Notes: generated by a model not told the origin, from the sequence alone. A DNA stretch of 14,623 nt from an uncultured Oscillospiraceae bacterium (GCA_910579725.1 CAJTUD010000056.1:4505-19127), one strand, 5' to 3'; numbered from the stretch's first letter, positions 1 to 7,704 are shown. Numbers and translations: made by a program.

Positions 1-45
1 GTTGATTTGTATTTCCTGCAATTTTATATACAAAGGAGAGATTTT

Positions 46-681
46 ATGTACGGTGAAAAAGTCCATGTTGTAAACCACCCCTTGCTGGTTCACAAGCTGA
101 CCATCCTGCGGGACAAGGACACCTCCACCAAGGATTTCCGGGAGCTGGTGAGCGAGATCGGGATGCTGCTGACCTATGAGGCCACCCGGGATCTGCCTCT
201 GGCGCAGAAGGTGGTGGAGACGCCCATCTGCCAGACCATGGCGCCTACTCTCAAGGGAAAGAAGTTCGCTGTGGTTCCCATTCTCCGGGCCGGATTGGGC
301 CTGGTGGAGGGAGTGCTGCGGATGGTGCCTTCCGCAAGAGTGGGACATATCGGACTGTACCGCGACGAGGAAACCCTGGAGCCGGTGAAATATTTCTGTA
401 AGATGCCCAAGGATATCGCGGAGCGGGACGTGCTGATTGTGGACCCCATGCTGGCCACCGGCGGTTCTGCCGCCGCAGCCATCGGGTTCATGAAGGAATA
501 TGGGTGCACCAATATCAAGCTGATGGTGCTTCTGGCCGCTCCGGAGGGAATCGAGCGGATCCAGAAGGAGCACCCCGACGTGGATATCTACTGCGGCTCG
601 GTGGACGAGAAGCTCAACGAGAAGGGATATATCGTACCCGGCCTGGGGGACGCAGGAGACAGGATTTTCGGCACAAAGTAA
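46..681 (+). CDS. upp: Uracil phosphoribosyltransferase
   Basis: Cytosolic salvage enzyme that converts uracil and PRPP to UMP and pyrophosphate. The 211-residue length is normal for the family. The PRPP-binding loop VDPMLATGGSAAAA lies at residues 132-145, and the C-terminal uracil-recognition segment GYIVPGLGDAGDR at about 194-206. An earlier in-frame ATG at position 7 exists, but the ribosome binding site AAAGGAGAG (32-40) lies just before the ATG at 46, and family members begin near MYGEKVHVVNHPL, so 46 is chosen. The promoter is probably off the left edge. The HExxH peptidase gene follows 89 bp downstream on the same strand without a terminator between them, so the two may be co-transcribed. 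Assignment is very secure. Confidence 0.97.
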   Translation: MYGEKVHVVNHPLLVHKLTILRDKDTSTKDFRELVSEIGMLLTYEATRDLPLAQKVVETPICQTMAPTLKGKKFAVVPILRAGLGLVEGVLRMVPSARVGHIGLYRDEETLEPVKYFCKMPKDIAERDVLIVDPMLATGGSAAAAIGFMKEYGCTNIKLMVLLAAPEGIERIQKEHPDVDIYCGSVDEKLNEKGYIVPGLGDAGDRIFGTK

Positions 682-770
682 GCCAAAGGAGAAATTTTGC
701 CGGTTTCTGTCAACTCTTGGCCCCTCGCATTCGTTTCATGGACAGATGAAAGGCGGGAAGGGACGGCCGC

Positions 771-1580
771 ATGAAGATCGCGGACCATATCGTACAGGAC
801 TATTTATCGGGAGAATCCATCGAGGGTTACAGGGAGAACTGGTTTTTTCAGGGAAATCGTATATTTACGGAGCCAGTCTATTCTGCACAGGAGCGGGAAA
901 AGACGGCGGAGGTTTACCATACGCTTTTGAATGCCGCGAAAGACTTCCGGCCTTTGAATTTGGAAATATGGGATATGCTGTTCCCTGGCTGGGCCGGTAT
1001 GCTGGAGGACGCCTGCGTAGATTTGATTGTAGGCTTTCCCAGGCCCTATGACGCGGTGACAATCCGGGACAGTGAAGGCAGGCGCCACGTCATTCTGGAC
1101 CTGATCTGCTGGTCTGACTATCTGGGAAAGACGGATTTGAAGAGAGTTTCCCGGAATCTGCTGACCCATGAGCTTTGCCATGTGCTGATTGACCGGACAG
1201 TTCCCGGAATTGACGCAAGCATGAACAGCGGTGATTATGAGGAAAAACTGGACGCGATTACATTTCACGAGGGCTTTGCCCACCTTCTCTCCTATGACGG
1301 AAAGGAACTGAGCGGGACCGACTGGACCGCGCCAAAGCTTCAGGAGATCCGGCGAGCTGGCACGAACGCCTTGCGGGAAGCTTTGGCAGCGGCAGACAGA
1401 GCAGAGCGGGAGCGGTATCTGGAGCAGGCCAACTGCGGCGAATATTACAGTAAATTTGCCTGTATGGCCGGGATGCTGTATCTGGCAGAGCAGTGGCTGC
1501 GGGGCGGCGCCCAGGCTCTGCGGGAGTGTTTTGTGAGAGGATATCACGGATTTGCAGAGAAGTGCGCCGTGATCCATTGA
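771..1580 (+). CDS. Putative HExxH zinc metallopeptidase, cytosolic
   Basis: A 269-residue protein that I recognise only by its metallopeptidase signature. HELCH at residues 133-137 fits the HExxH zinc site, and HEGFAH at 166-171 offers Glu167, 30 residues later, as a gluzincin-type third ligand. A downstream helix-rich segment (YYSKFACMAGMLYLAEQW, 225-242) resembles the helix following the active site in DUF2268/YjaZ-like predicted Zn proteases, but that family link is from memory and unproven. There is no signal peptide or membrane segment, so it should act in the cytoplasm. The purine-rich GGGAAGGGA (755-763) serves as ribosome binding site for the ATG at 771. It may share a transcript with upp. 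A strong stem-loop follows its stop codon. Substrate is unknown. Confidence 0.72.
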   Translation: MKIADHIVQDYLSGESIEGYRENWFFQGNRIFTEPVYSAQEREKTAEVYHTLLNAAKDFRPLNLEIWDMLFPGWAGMLEDACVDLIVGFPRPYDAVTIRDSEGRRHVILDLICWSDYLGKTDLKRVSRNLLTHELCHVLIDRTVPGIDASMNSGDYEEKLDAITFHEGFAHLLSYDGKELSGTDWTAPKLQEIRRAGTNALREALAAADRAERERYLEQANCGEYYSKFACMAGMLYLAEQWLRGGAQALRECFVRGYHGFAEKCAVIH

Positions 1581-1584
1581 AAAT

Positions 1585-1623
1585 GCGGGGCGTATGCGGC
1601 TGGGAGAAGCGCATACGCCCCGC
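1585..1623 (+). terminator. Stem-loop after the metallopeptidase gene
   Basis: A perfect 14-bp GC-rich inverted repeat, GCGGGGCGTATGCG (1585-1598) with CGCATACGCCCCGC (1610-1623), and an 11-base loop, starting 5 bases after the stop codon. The following TGTATGGGTATTTTAT is only moderately T-rich, so intrinsic termination is likely but perhaps incomplete. It separates the upp transcript from the ssnA promoter. Confidence 0.7.
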
Positions 1624-1696
1624 TGTATGGGTATTTTATACAAATTGATTTCAAAAATTTTGTCAGCTTTCCAAACGGAACTTGCACCAATTCCCA

Positions 1697-1725
1697 TTGC
1701 AATCAAACAGGAAATCCGCTATAAT
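1697..1725 (+). promoter_or_regulatory. Sigma-A promoter of the ssnA leader transcript
   Basis: TTGCAA (1697-1702), 17-base spacer, perfect TATAAT (1720-1725). Transcription should start near 1732, which leaves a leader of about 146 bases before the ssnA ATG. Confidence 0.85.
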
Positions 1726-1731
1726 GAAAAT

Positions 1732-1845
1732 GTAAAAGAGAATACGGTGGTAGCTGTAAGGAAGTGCTCTCGCGCACGGGCTGCAACTATCGCTCAGGTT
1801 ATGCTTGGGTGTTTCAAACCGGAAGGTTTGAAACATTTTCTTTTT
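1732..1845 (+). promoter_or_regulatory. Structured leader RNA / candidate riboswitch or sRNA upstream of ssnA
   Basis: Between the promoter and the terminator the RNA can fold into two hairpins. Hairpin 1 pairs GGT-g-GTAGC (1746-1754) with GCTGC-a-ACT (1780-1788), then has an asymmetric internal loop (TGTAAGGAA against GG), then an inner stem GTGC (1764-1767) with GCAC (1774-1777). Hairpin 2 pairs CGCTCAGG (1791-1798) with CTTGGGTG (1804-1811), including G-U pairs, around a TTATG loop. That loop could also pair with TGTAA (1755-1759) of the internal loop, with two G-U pairs. A strong intrinsic terminator follows directly and lies 33 bases before the ssnA start. The arrangement fits transcription attenuation by a ligand or factor, but I see no obvious anti-terminator, so a discrete small RNA of about 115 nt is the alternative. 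I could not match it to a known riboswitch class. Confidence 0.6.
1811..1845 (+). terminator. Intrinsic terminator within the ssnA leader (attenuator)
   Basis: Perfect 10-bp stem GTTTCAAACC (1811-1820) and GGTTTGAAAC (1825-1834) with a GGAA tetraloop, followed by the U-tract ATTTTCTTTTT (1835-1845). It lies between the promoter and the ssnA ribosome binding site, so most transcripts would stop here unless something prevents it. Confidence 0.88.
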
Positions 1846-1877
1846 GAAAAGAGAGGATAAAAGGAGGAACGAACACC

Positions 1878-3218
1878 ATGTACATCCTGGCAAACGGCAA
1901 GCTCATCACCCGGGACGGCGCGGTCCCCTATCTCCCTGACGGCGGCGTGGCCATTGAGGGAACAAAAATCGCGGCGGTGGGAACCACTGCGAAGCTGCGG
2001 GAGCAGTATCCCACGGCGGAATTTGTGGACGCGAAGGGCGGCGTGATCATGCCGGGACTGGTGAATGCCCATACCCACATTTATTCTGCCCTGGCCAGGG
2101 GCCTGAGCATCAATGGCTTTAACCCCACCAATTTCTACGAGGTTCTGGACGGCCAGTGGTGGTATATTGACCGTCACCTGACACTGAAGGGCACCCGGGC
2201 CAGCGCCGACGCGCTGTATCTGGACTGTATCAAGCAGGGCGTTACCACCATTTTTGATCACCATGCCTCCTTTGGAGCAATCCCCGGTTCCCTGTTTCAG
2301 ATTGCGGACAGCGCCAGGGAGTTCGGCATCCGCTCCTGCCTGTGCTACGAGGTCAGCGACCGGGACGGGGAGGAGAAAGCCGGTCAGTCCATTCAGGAGA
2401 ACAGGGAGTGGCTGGACTACTGCGAGCGGAATCCCGGCGATATGCTGGCGGCCATGTTTGGAGGTCATGCCCTGTTTACCATCAGCGACAGGACCTTCGA
2501 GAAAATGGTGGAGGCAAACAACGGCCGCACCGGGTTCCATATCCATGTCTCCGAAGGCATGAACGACGTATACGACAGCCTCCAAAAGTACGGCCGCCGC
2601 CCGGTCCAGCGCCTCCAGGATCACGGAATTCTGGGCCCCAAAACCATTTTGGGCCACTGCATTCACGTCAACACGGCGGAGATGGAGATCATCCAGGCCA
2701 CAGGGACCATGTGCGTCAACAATCCGGAGAGCAATATGGGCAACGCGGTGGGCTGTTCCCCGGTCATTCAGCTGATGCAGAGGGGCATTACGGTGGGCTT
2801 GGGCACCGACGCTTATACCAACGATATGCTGGAGAGCCTGAAAGTGGCTCTGGCGATCCAGCGGCACAATGCCTGTATGCCCAACGTGGGCTGGGGGGAA
2901 GTCACCGCGATGCTTTTCCGGAACAACCCTGCCATTGGGGAGAAATATTTCGGCGTGTCCCTGGGCCGGCTGGCTCCCGGCGCAGCGGCGGACGTGATTG
3001 TTATGGATTACAAGCCGTTCACCCCCTTCTCTGACGCCAATATCGATGGCCACATGCTCTTCGGTATGACCGGGCGGCAGTGCCAGACAACAATTTGCAA
3101 CGGAAGGATTCTGATGAAGGACCGGGAGCTGGTTGGCATTGACGAAGAGGCGGTCAACGCGCGTATTCTGGAAGAATCCAGGAAATTATGGGGAGAGCTC
3201 AATCACTGCCAGTATTAA
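1878..3218 (+). CDS. ssnA: SsnA-type amidohydrolase (putative aminohydrolase of the purine/selenium-hydroxylase gene set)
   Basis: A 446-residue metal-dependent hydrolase of the amidohydrolase superfamily, related to guanine and chlorohydrolase-type deaminases. Metal and catalytic residues are visible: His65 and His67 in NAHTHIYS, His223 and Glu226 in HIHVSE, His260 in LGHCIHV, and Asp311 in GLGTDAYTND. The C-terminal end has the usual LAPGAAADVIVMDY segment. AAGGAGG (1861-1867) sets the start at 1878. Its pairing with ygfK is characteristic of SsnA, which is found with selenium-dependent molybdenum hydroxylases and in the anaerobic purine/urate degradation clusters of gut bacteria. The exact substrate of SsnA is not settled; deamination of a purine-derived compound is my inference. 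Expression probably depends on read-through of the leader terminator just upstream. Confidence 0.9.
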   Translation: MYILANGKLITRDGAVPYLPDGGVAIEGTKIAAVGTTAKLREQYPTAEFVDAKGGVIMPGLVNAHTHIYSALARGLSINGFNPTNFYEVLDGQWWYIDRHLTLKGTRASADALYLDCIKQGVTTIFDHHASFGAIPGSLFQIADSAREFGIRSCLCYEVSDRDGEEKAGQSIQENREWLDYCERNPGDMLAAMFGGHALFTISDRTFEKMVEANNGRTGFHIHVSEGMNDVYDSLQKYGRRPVQRLQDHGILGPKTILGHCIHVNTAEMEIIQATGTMCVNNPESNMGNAVGCSPVIQLMQRGITVGLGTDAYTNDMLESLKVALAIQRHNACMPNVGWGEVTAMLFRNNPAIGEKYFGVSLGRLAPGAAADVIVMDYKPFTPFSDANIDGHMLFGMTGRQCQTTICNGRILMKDRELVGIDEEAVNARILEESRKLWGELNHCQY

Positions 3219-3452
3219 ATCTATAAATGATAACGCAGAAATTTATATCTGGCTTTTCGCGCCTTCTTCTGCGGTCTTTTCTGAGTCTGTAAACAAAGCG
3301 CCTGCCGTCAAAGGAGCTTGTCGTGACCATGAAAGAACCGTGGCAAGAGCATATCCACTGAAAATGCGCGATACCTGACCGGATAAAGTTCAAGCACTTT
3401 TTAAACGCATTACGCTTTTTCATATTCAGAATCAATTCAGGAGGAAGCAGAA
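3219..3452 (+). other. 234-bp ssnA-ygfK spacer with weak stem-loop and a tiny ORF
   Basis: The spacer is AT-richer than its flanks. CGCAGAA (3234-3240) pairs with TTCTGCG (3267-3273) around a 26-base loop and is followed by GTCTTTTC, a weak terminator-like element. A possible 12-codon ORF starts with GTG at 3323, seven bases after AAAGGAG (3310-3316), and ends with TGA at 3359-3361; coding is unproven. No convincing sigma-A promoter was found, so ygfK is probably transcribed from the ssnA promoter. Confidence 0.4.
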
Positions 3453-6407
3453 ATGTCCGAGTTAATGATCCCCATTCCCTTCAGACAGCTGATGAACTGG
3501 CTTACCACCGAGTACGAGAGGGAAAATTCCGTCTTCGGCGTTCACCGGCCTTACATGGCGGGTGAAAAATTTCTCCCCATCTTTGGCGGGGAGAAAATCG
3601 AAACCCCCTTCGGACCGGCGGCTGGCCCCAACACCCAGCTGGCCCAGAATATTGTGGCTGCCTATTTTGCGGGAGCCCGGTTTTTTGAGCTGAAAACCGT
3701 ACAGAAGATGGACGGAGCGGAGCTGGCCGCCTGCATCAGCCGTCCCTGCATTCTGGCGGAGGACGAGTGCTACAACTGCGAGTGGTCCACTGAACTTACT
3801 GTGCCCCAAGCCTACGAGGAGTATGTGAAGGCATGGTTTGCCTGCAAAATCCTCGCCAGAACCAGCGGCCTGGGAGACCCGGACGGCTTCGTCTTCAACA
3901 TGTCCGTGGGATATGACCTGGAGGGCATCAGAGGACCCAAGATTGACAGGTACCTCAATGAGATGCGGGACGCCTCCGCCGCGCCTATCTTTCAGGAGTG
4001 CAAGCGGGTTTTAAAGGAGATGTTCCCCGCCGAGCAGGCGTTCATTGACGCCATCAGCCCCCGGATATCCGACAGTGTCACCGTCTCCACTCTCCACGGA
4101 TGCCCCCCGGACGAGATCGAGCGCATTGCCTCCTATCTTATCACGGAGAAGCGTCTGCACACCTTTGTCAAGTGCAACCCCACTATTCTGGGCTATGAGT
4201 CCGCCCGCTCCATTCTGGACGGCATGGGGTACGACTACATTGCCTTCGATGAGCACCACTTCCGGGAGGATCTGCAATACGCCGACGCCATTCCCATGTT
4301 CCGCCGCCTGAAGGCGCTGGCGGAGCGGAACGGTCTGGAGTTTGGCCTGAAGCTGTCCAATACCTTCCCGGTGGATGTGAAACAGAACGAGCTGCCCAGC
4401 GAGGAGATGTACATGGCCGGCAAGAGCCTGTTCCCTCTGACCATCGAGATGGCCCGGCGGATTGGCGGAGAGTTTGGCGGCAGGCTGCGGCTGAGCTACT
4501 CCGGCGGAGCGGACTTCTTCAACATTGATAAATTGTTTCAGTGCGGTATCTGGCCCGTCACCATGGCGACCACTGAGCTGAAGCCCGGCGGCTATCAGCG
4601 CTTCAAGCAGATCGGAGAGAAGCTGGAGACGCTGCGGTTTGAGCCCTTCACCGCCGTGGATACAGAGAAGGTGGAGGCGCTGGCGCGGGCAATCCGGAGC
4701 GACAGATACCATGTCAAAGCTGTCAAGCCTCTGCCCAGGCGGAAGCTCTTTGAAAAAGTGCCTCTCATCGACTGCTTCACCGCGCCCTGCAAGGGCGGCT
4801 GTCCCATTGGTCAGGATATTCCTGAGTACATTGAGCTCTGCCGCAAGGGACAATATGCCAGGGCGCTGGGGGTCATTCTGGAAAAGAACCCCTTGCCCTT
4901 CATCACCGGTACCATCTGCGCCCACCACTGCATGGACAAGTGTACCCGAAACTTCTATGACCGTTCCGTCCAGATTCGCGCTGCCAAACTGACGGCGGCG
5001 GAGCGGGGATATGACCGGGTGCTGTCCTCTCTCAAACCTGCCGCGCCGGTTACGGACGGCAGGAGAGCTGCCGTCATCGGCGGCGGTCCCACCGGCATGG
5101 CGGCGGCCTTCTTCTGCGGCCGGGCAGGAATTCCCGTTACCCTCTTCGAGAAGGAAGCGGCTTTGGGCGGCGTGGTCCGCCATGTGATTCCATCCTTCCG
5201 GATCAGCGAGGAAGCCATTGAGAAGGATGCGGCCCTTATGCGGAAAATGGGCGTGGAGGTGAAGCTGAACACCCCGGCCCCCACAGTGAAGGAACTGAAA
5301 GAACAGGGGTACACCCATATCTTTGTCGCCACAGGCGCGTGGAAGCCCGGCGCGCTGAAGATTTCCGGAAATGTGAAGCCCGTCATCGCCTGGATGCGGG
5401 ATGTCAAGGCCGGGAGGAGTGAAAAGCTGGGACACGTGGCTGTGGTGGGCGGCGGCAATACCGCCATGGACGCTGCCCGTCTGGCGCTCCGGTCCGGGGC
5501 CGAGAGCAGCACGCTGGTGTATCGCCGGACCAGAAAGTACATGCCCGCCGACGCGGAGGAGCTGGAGCTGGCCATTGCCGACGGCGTGAAATTCCTGGAG
5601 CTGGTATCTCCGGCGGAGCAGAGGGACGGAAAACTGATCTGCAAAAAGATGGTCCTGGGCGAGCCCGACGCCTCTGGCCGCCGTTCCCCTGTGGAGACGG
5701 ACGAGATCGTGGAGATTCCCTGCGACACGGTGATTTCTGCTGTGGGCGAGAAGGTGGACGCCGAGGCGCTGGCTGCTTGGGGAATTGAGACGGATGGCCG
5801 GGGATGCCCGGATTTCAAGACCAATCTGGACGGCGTTTATACCGGCGGCGATGTATTCCGGGGACCCACCACGGTGGTGGAGGGGATTGCTGACGCCGCG
5901 GCCTTCGCTGCCGCAGTGATTGGCTCCCGGCACGAGGCGAAGATCCCCTGCCAGGCCCATGCCGGCAGGGAGGAGGCCATCGCCAGAAAGGGCATTCTCT
6001 GCGAGTCCGCCAAGAGGGAAGGGGAACGGTGCCTGAGCTGCAATGTGGTGTGCCAGACCTGCGCTGATGTGTGTCCCAACCGGGCCAATGTGGTGGTGAA
6101 GCTGCCTGACGGCCGGGCTCAGATTCTCCATGTGGACCGGATGTGCAACGAGTGCGGAAACTGCGGGGCATTCTGTCCTTATGACAGTGCGCCATACAAG
6201 GATAAATTCACTCTATTCCACGACCGCGCCGGTTTCGAGGAGAGCAACGGGAACCAGGGGTTCCTTCCTCTGGGCGGCAGCAAGGTTCTTGTCCGCCTCA
6301 ACGGCAGGGAGGAGGAGGTTGATCTGGACGAAACCAATGATCTGCCTGCCGAAATTGAGATTCTGATCTACACCGTCGTGACGCGATACCGCTATCTGAT
6401 GGGATAA
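3453..6407 (+). CDS. ygfK: YgfK-type Fe-S flavoprotein oxidoreductase (annotated as putative selenate reductase subunit)
   Basis: A 984-residue modular redox enzyme. Residues 1 to about 420 form a dihydroorotate-dehydrogenase-like barrel. A cysteine-rich GltD-type Fe-S domain follows (Cys441, 446 and 450, then Cys489, 493 and 497). An FAD-binding Rossmann motif, VIGGGPTGMAAA, is at about 541-552, and an NAD(P)-binding motif, VVGGGNTAMDAA, at about 664-675. A two-cluster ferredoxin-like region near the C-terminus carries CxxCxxxCxxCxxxCP (860-875) and CNECGNCGAFCP (898-909). All expected cysteines appear intact. E. coli YgfK is slightly longer. AGGAGG (3439-3444) fixes the start. YgfK is historically named for selenate reduction but is now tied to anaerobic purine/urate breakdown together with SsnA. 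It probably moves electrons between NAD(P)H and a substrate or partner hydroxylase; that role is inferred. No molybdenum hydroxylase gene is in the window. Confidence 0.93.
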   Translation: MSELMIPIPFRQLMNWLTTEYERENSVFGVHRPYMAGEKFLPIFGGEKIETPFGPAAGPNTQLAQNIVAAYFAGARFFELKTVQKMDGAELAACISRPCILAEDECYNCEWSTELTVPQAYEEYVKAWFACKILARTSGLGDPDGFVFNMSVGYDLEGIRGPKIDRYLNEMRDASAAPIFQECKRVLKEMFPAEQAFIDAISPRISDSVTVSTLHGCPPDEIERIASYLITEKRLHTFVKCNPTILGYESARSILDGMGYDYIAFDEHHFREDLQYADAIPMFRRLKALAERNGLEFGLKLSNTFPVDVKQNELPSEEMYMAGKSLFPLTIEMARRIGGEFGGRLRLSYSGGADFFNIDKLFQCGIWPVTMATTELKPGGYQRFKQIGEKLETLRFEPFTAVDTEKVEALARAIRSDRYHVKAVKPLPRRKLFEKVPLIDCFTAPCKGGCPIGQDIPEYIELCRKGQYARALGVILEKNPLPFITGTICAHHCMDKCTRNFYDRSVQIRAAKLTAAERGYDRVLSSLKPAAPVTDGRRAAVIGGGPTGMAAAFFCGRAGIPVTLFEKEAALGGVVRHVIPSFRISEEAIEKDAALMRKMGVEVKLNTPAPTVKELKEQGYTHIFVATGAWKPGALKISGNVKPVIAWMRDVKAGRSEKLGHVAVVGGGNTAMDAARLALRSGAESSTLVYRRTRKYMPADAEELELAIADGVKFLELVSPAEQRDGKLICKKMVLGEPDASGRRSPVETDEIVEIPCDTVISAVGEKVDAEALAAWGIETDGRGCPDFKTNLDGVYTGGDVFRGPTTVVEGIADAAAFAAAVIGSRHEAKIPCQAHAGREEAIARKGILCESAKREGERCLSCNVVCQTCADVCPNRANVVVKLPDGRAQILHVDRMCNECGNCGAFCPYDSAPYKDKFTLFHDRAGFEESNGNQGFLPLGGSKVLVRLNGREEEVDLDETNDLPAEIEILIYTVVTRYRYLMG

Positions 6408-6424
6408 TTCTCGATTGCGGAATA

Positions 6425-6467
6425 GCAGCAAGCGCCCCGGAATCACCGTTCCGGGGCGCTTTGCTGC
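6425..6467. terminator. Bidirectional terminator-like hairpin between convergent ygfK and rodA-like genes
   Basis: The core stem GCGCCCCGGAA (6432-6442) pairs with TTCCGGGGCGC (6449-6459) around TCACCG. After one bulged T it is extended by GCAGCAA (6425-6431) with TTGCTGC (6461-6467), giving 18 pairs in all. It sits between the two convergent stop codons. T-tracts are short on both strands, so efficiency as an intrinsic terminator is uncertain. Confidence 0.75.
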
Positions 6468-6475
6468 GCGGATAT

Positions 6476-7645
6476 TCACGTTTTTCGCAGCCAATCCGGT
6501 AGCGTCCGGCCTCGAACGCCGGAAACCATGCCCAAAGCGGCGTAAAGCGCCACAATAGAGCTGCCGCCATAGCTGAAGAAAGGGAGAGTCAGACCGATAA
6601 CCGGCATGACAAACAGGCACATGCCAATATTTTCGACGGTCTGGAAAATCAGCATTGTGCCAAAGCCCACACAGATGAGCGCTTCCATACTGCTTCGGGC
6701 CTGCCTCGCCGTTTGGAAGCAGCGGTAAACCACCAGAAATTCCAGTACAATGATCGCCAGACATCCCGCCAGTCCCAGCTCCTCTCCGCAGACGCAGAAA
6801 ATAAAATCCGTCTGCCGGGCCGGAAGGCTTCCGTCGATGACGCCCTGGGTCTGGATGCCCTGGAACAGGCCCTGTCCGAACAGCCCGCCGCTTCCCAGGG
6901 CCAGCATTCCTCTGGTTTGCTGGTAGCCCTTGCCCAGAGGACTGAAGCTGTGGTCAAAGAGCACATGGAACCGGTCCACCCAGTACTGCGGCAGCTTTTC
7001 AAACAGCGCCAGAAGGCCGATGCCCAAGCCCAGCCCGCCAAAGCCGATGACAAACCAGTACCACGCCAGCCCGGCCGCCAGAGCCATTCCGGCGTAAATC
7101 ACCAGATACATCAGCCCGCTGCCTGCGTCCTTGGAGATCACATAGATCCATACAAACATGAATCCCGCGTGAGCCATCGGAAAAAACAGGGATCCCAAGC
7201 CTTTCATCTGCCGGTTGTCCCGGAACCAGGCAATCTGTCTGGCAAGGAGCACCGTGAAGGTCAGGCGAACGATCTCCGCCGGCTGGATGTTCATGGGGAA
7301 ATGGGGAATTTCCAGCCAGGAACGGTTGCCATACCGCTCCACTCCCAGAGGCGTACGCAGCAGAGCGGTAAAGCCGATGTCAAACAGCAGAAACAGCCAC
7401 CATTTTTCAGAAAAGTACTCCATATCCAGATTGGAAAAAATGAAGTACGCCCCGATGCCGATCACCGCTCCGGCGGTCTGAATCATCACCCGCTTGAACT
7501 GAGTGGCGGGTCCTAAGTAGTTGGTGGCGCTGGCAATCAGGATCAGACCGAAGGCTGTGCACACCAGGCACAGCCCCAGCAGCTTCATGTCCGCCTTGCG
7601 CACAATATCCTGTACGGATTGCAGCATCCGCTTGAAAATGGTCAC
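6476..7645 (-). CDS. rodA: SEDS-family peptidoglycan glycosyltransferase (RodA/FtsW type)
   Basis: A 389-residue multi-pass membrane protein that polymerises lipid II into glycan strands during elongation, division or sporulation. Family landmarks are NRSWLEIPHFPMNIQPAEIVR (about 107-127), KDAGSGLMYLVIYAGM (172-187, at the place of the usual PDLGT segment), GYQQTRGMLALGSGGLFGQG (240-259) and LPARQTDFIFCVCGEELG (274-291). The latter contains Asp280, which aligns by eye with the essential SEDS aspartate. The C-terminal LPFFSYGGSS is typical. The start is GTG at 7643-7645, seven bases after GGAGG (7653-7657 on the minus strand); the nearby ATG at 7648-7650 runs into a stop at once. It has its own promoter. 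No cognate class-B PBP or mre gene is adjacent, so whether it is the main RodA or a paralogue cannot be decided. Confidence 0.9.
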   Translation of the reverse strand: MTIFKRMLQSVQDIVRKADMKLLGLCLVCTAFGLILIASATNYLGPATQFKRVMIQTAGAVIGIGAYFIFSNLDMEYFSEKWWLFLLFDIGFTALLRTPLGVERYGNRSWLEIPHFPMNIQPAEIVRLTFTVLLARQIAWFRDNRQMKGLGSLFFPMAHAGFMFVWIYVISKDAGSGLMYLVIYAGMALAAGLAWYWFVIGFGGLGLGIGLLALFEKLPQYWVDRFHVLFDHSFSPLGKGYQQTRGMLALGSGGLFGQGLFQGIQTQGVIDGSLPARQTDFIFCVCGEELGLAGCLAIIVLEFLVVYRCFQTARQARSSMEALICVGFGTMLIFQTVENIGMCLFVMPVIGLTLPFFSYGGSSIVALYAALGMVSGVRGRTLPDWLRKT

Positions 7646-7675
7646 AGCATAGCCTCCAGAGAAAATATCTCTGCT

Positions 7676-7704
7676 AGTTTACCACAGAACCAAACGCCTG
7701 TAAA
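7676..7704 (-). promoter_or_regulatory. Sigma-A promoter of the rodA-like gene
   Basis: On the minus strand TTTACA (7704-7699), 17-base spacer, TAAACT (7681-7676) preceded by TGG, an extended -10. The predicted start near 7669 leaves a short 5' leader of about 24 bases carrying the GGAGG ribosome binding site. It indicates transcription independent of the upstream lipoprotein gene. Confidence 0.72.

Noticed and set aside
2..30. TTGATT - 17 bases - TATATA resembling a promoter for upp
   Set aside because: The predicted start near 37 would fall inside the upp ribosome binding site (32-40), leaving no usable leader. Likely chance in AT-rich DNA.
697..774. TTG-started 25-codon frame after AAAGGAG whose stop overlaps the ATG of the metallopeptidase gene
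   Set aside because: Start-stop overlap is attractive, but the start codon is weak, the spacing is only five bases and the peptide shows nothing recognisable. Not enough support to call a gene.
1732..1845. Identification of the ssnA leader as a purine, THF, Moco, preQ1, T-box or guanidine-I element
   Set aside because: None of the conserved core strings of these classes that I can recall is present. A faint guanidine-IV resemblance is kept only as a test suggestion.
1794..3053. Open frame of about 419 codons on the minus strand over ssnA
   Set aside because: Antisense shadow that also runs into the leader terminator; no start signal and no family features.
4011..6131. Open frame of about 706 codons on the minus strand inside ygfK
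   Set aside because: Antisense shadow from codon bias; no recognisable domain, and ygfK carries all its cofactor motifs on the plus strand.
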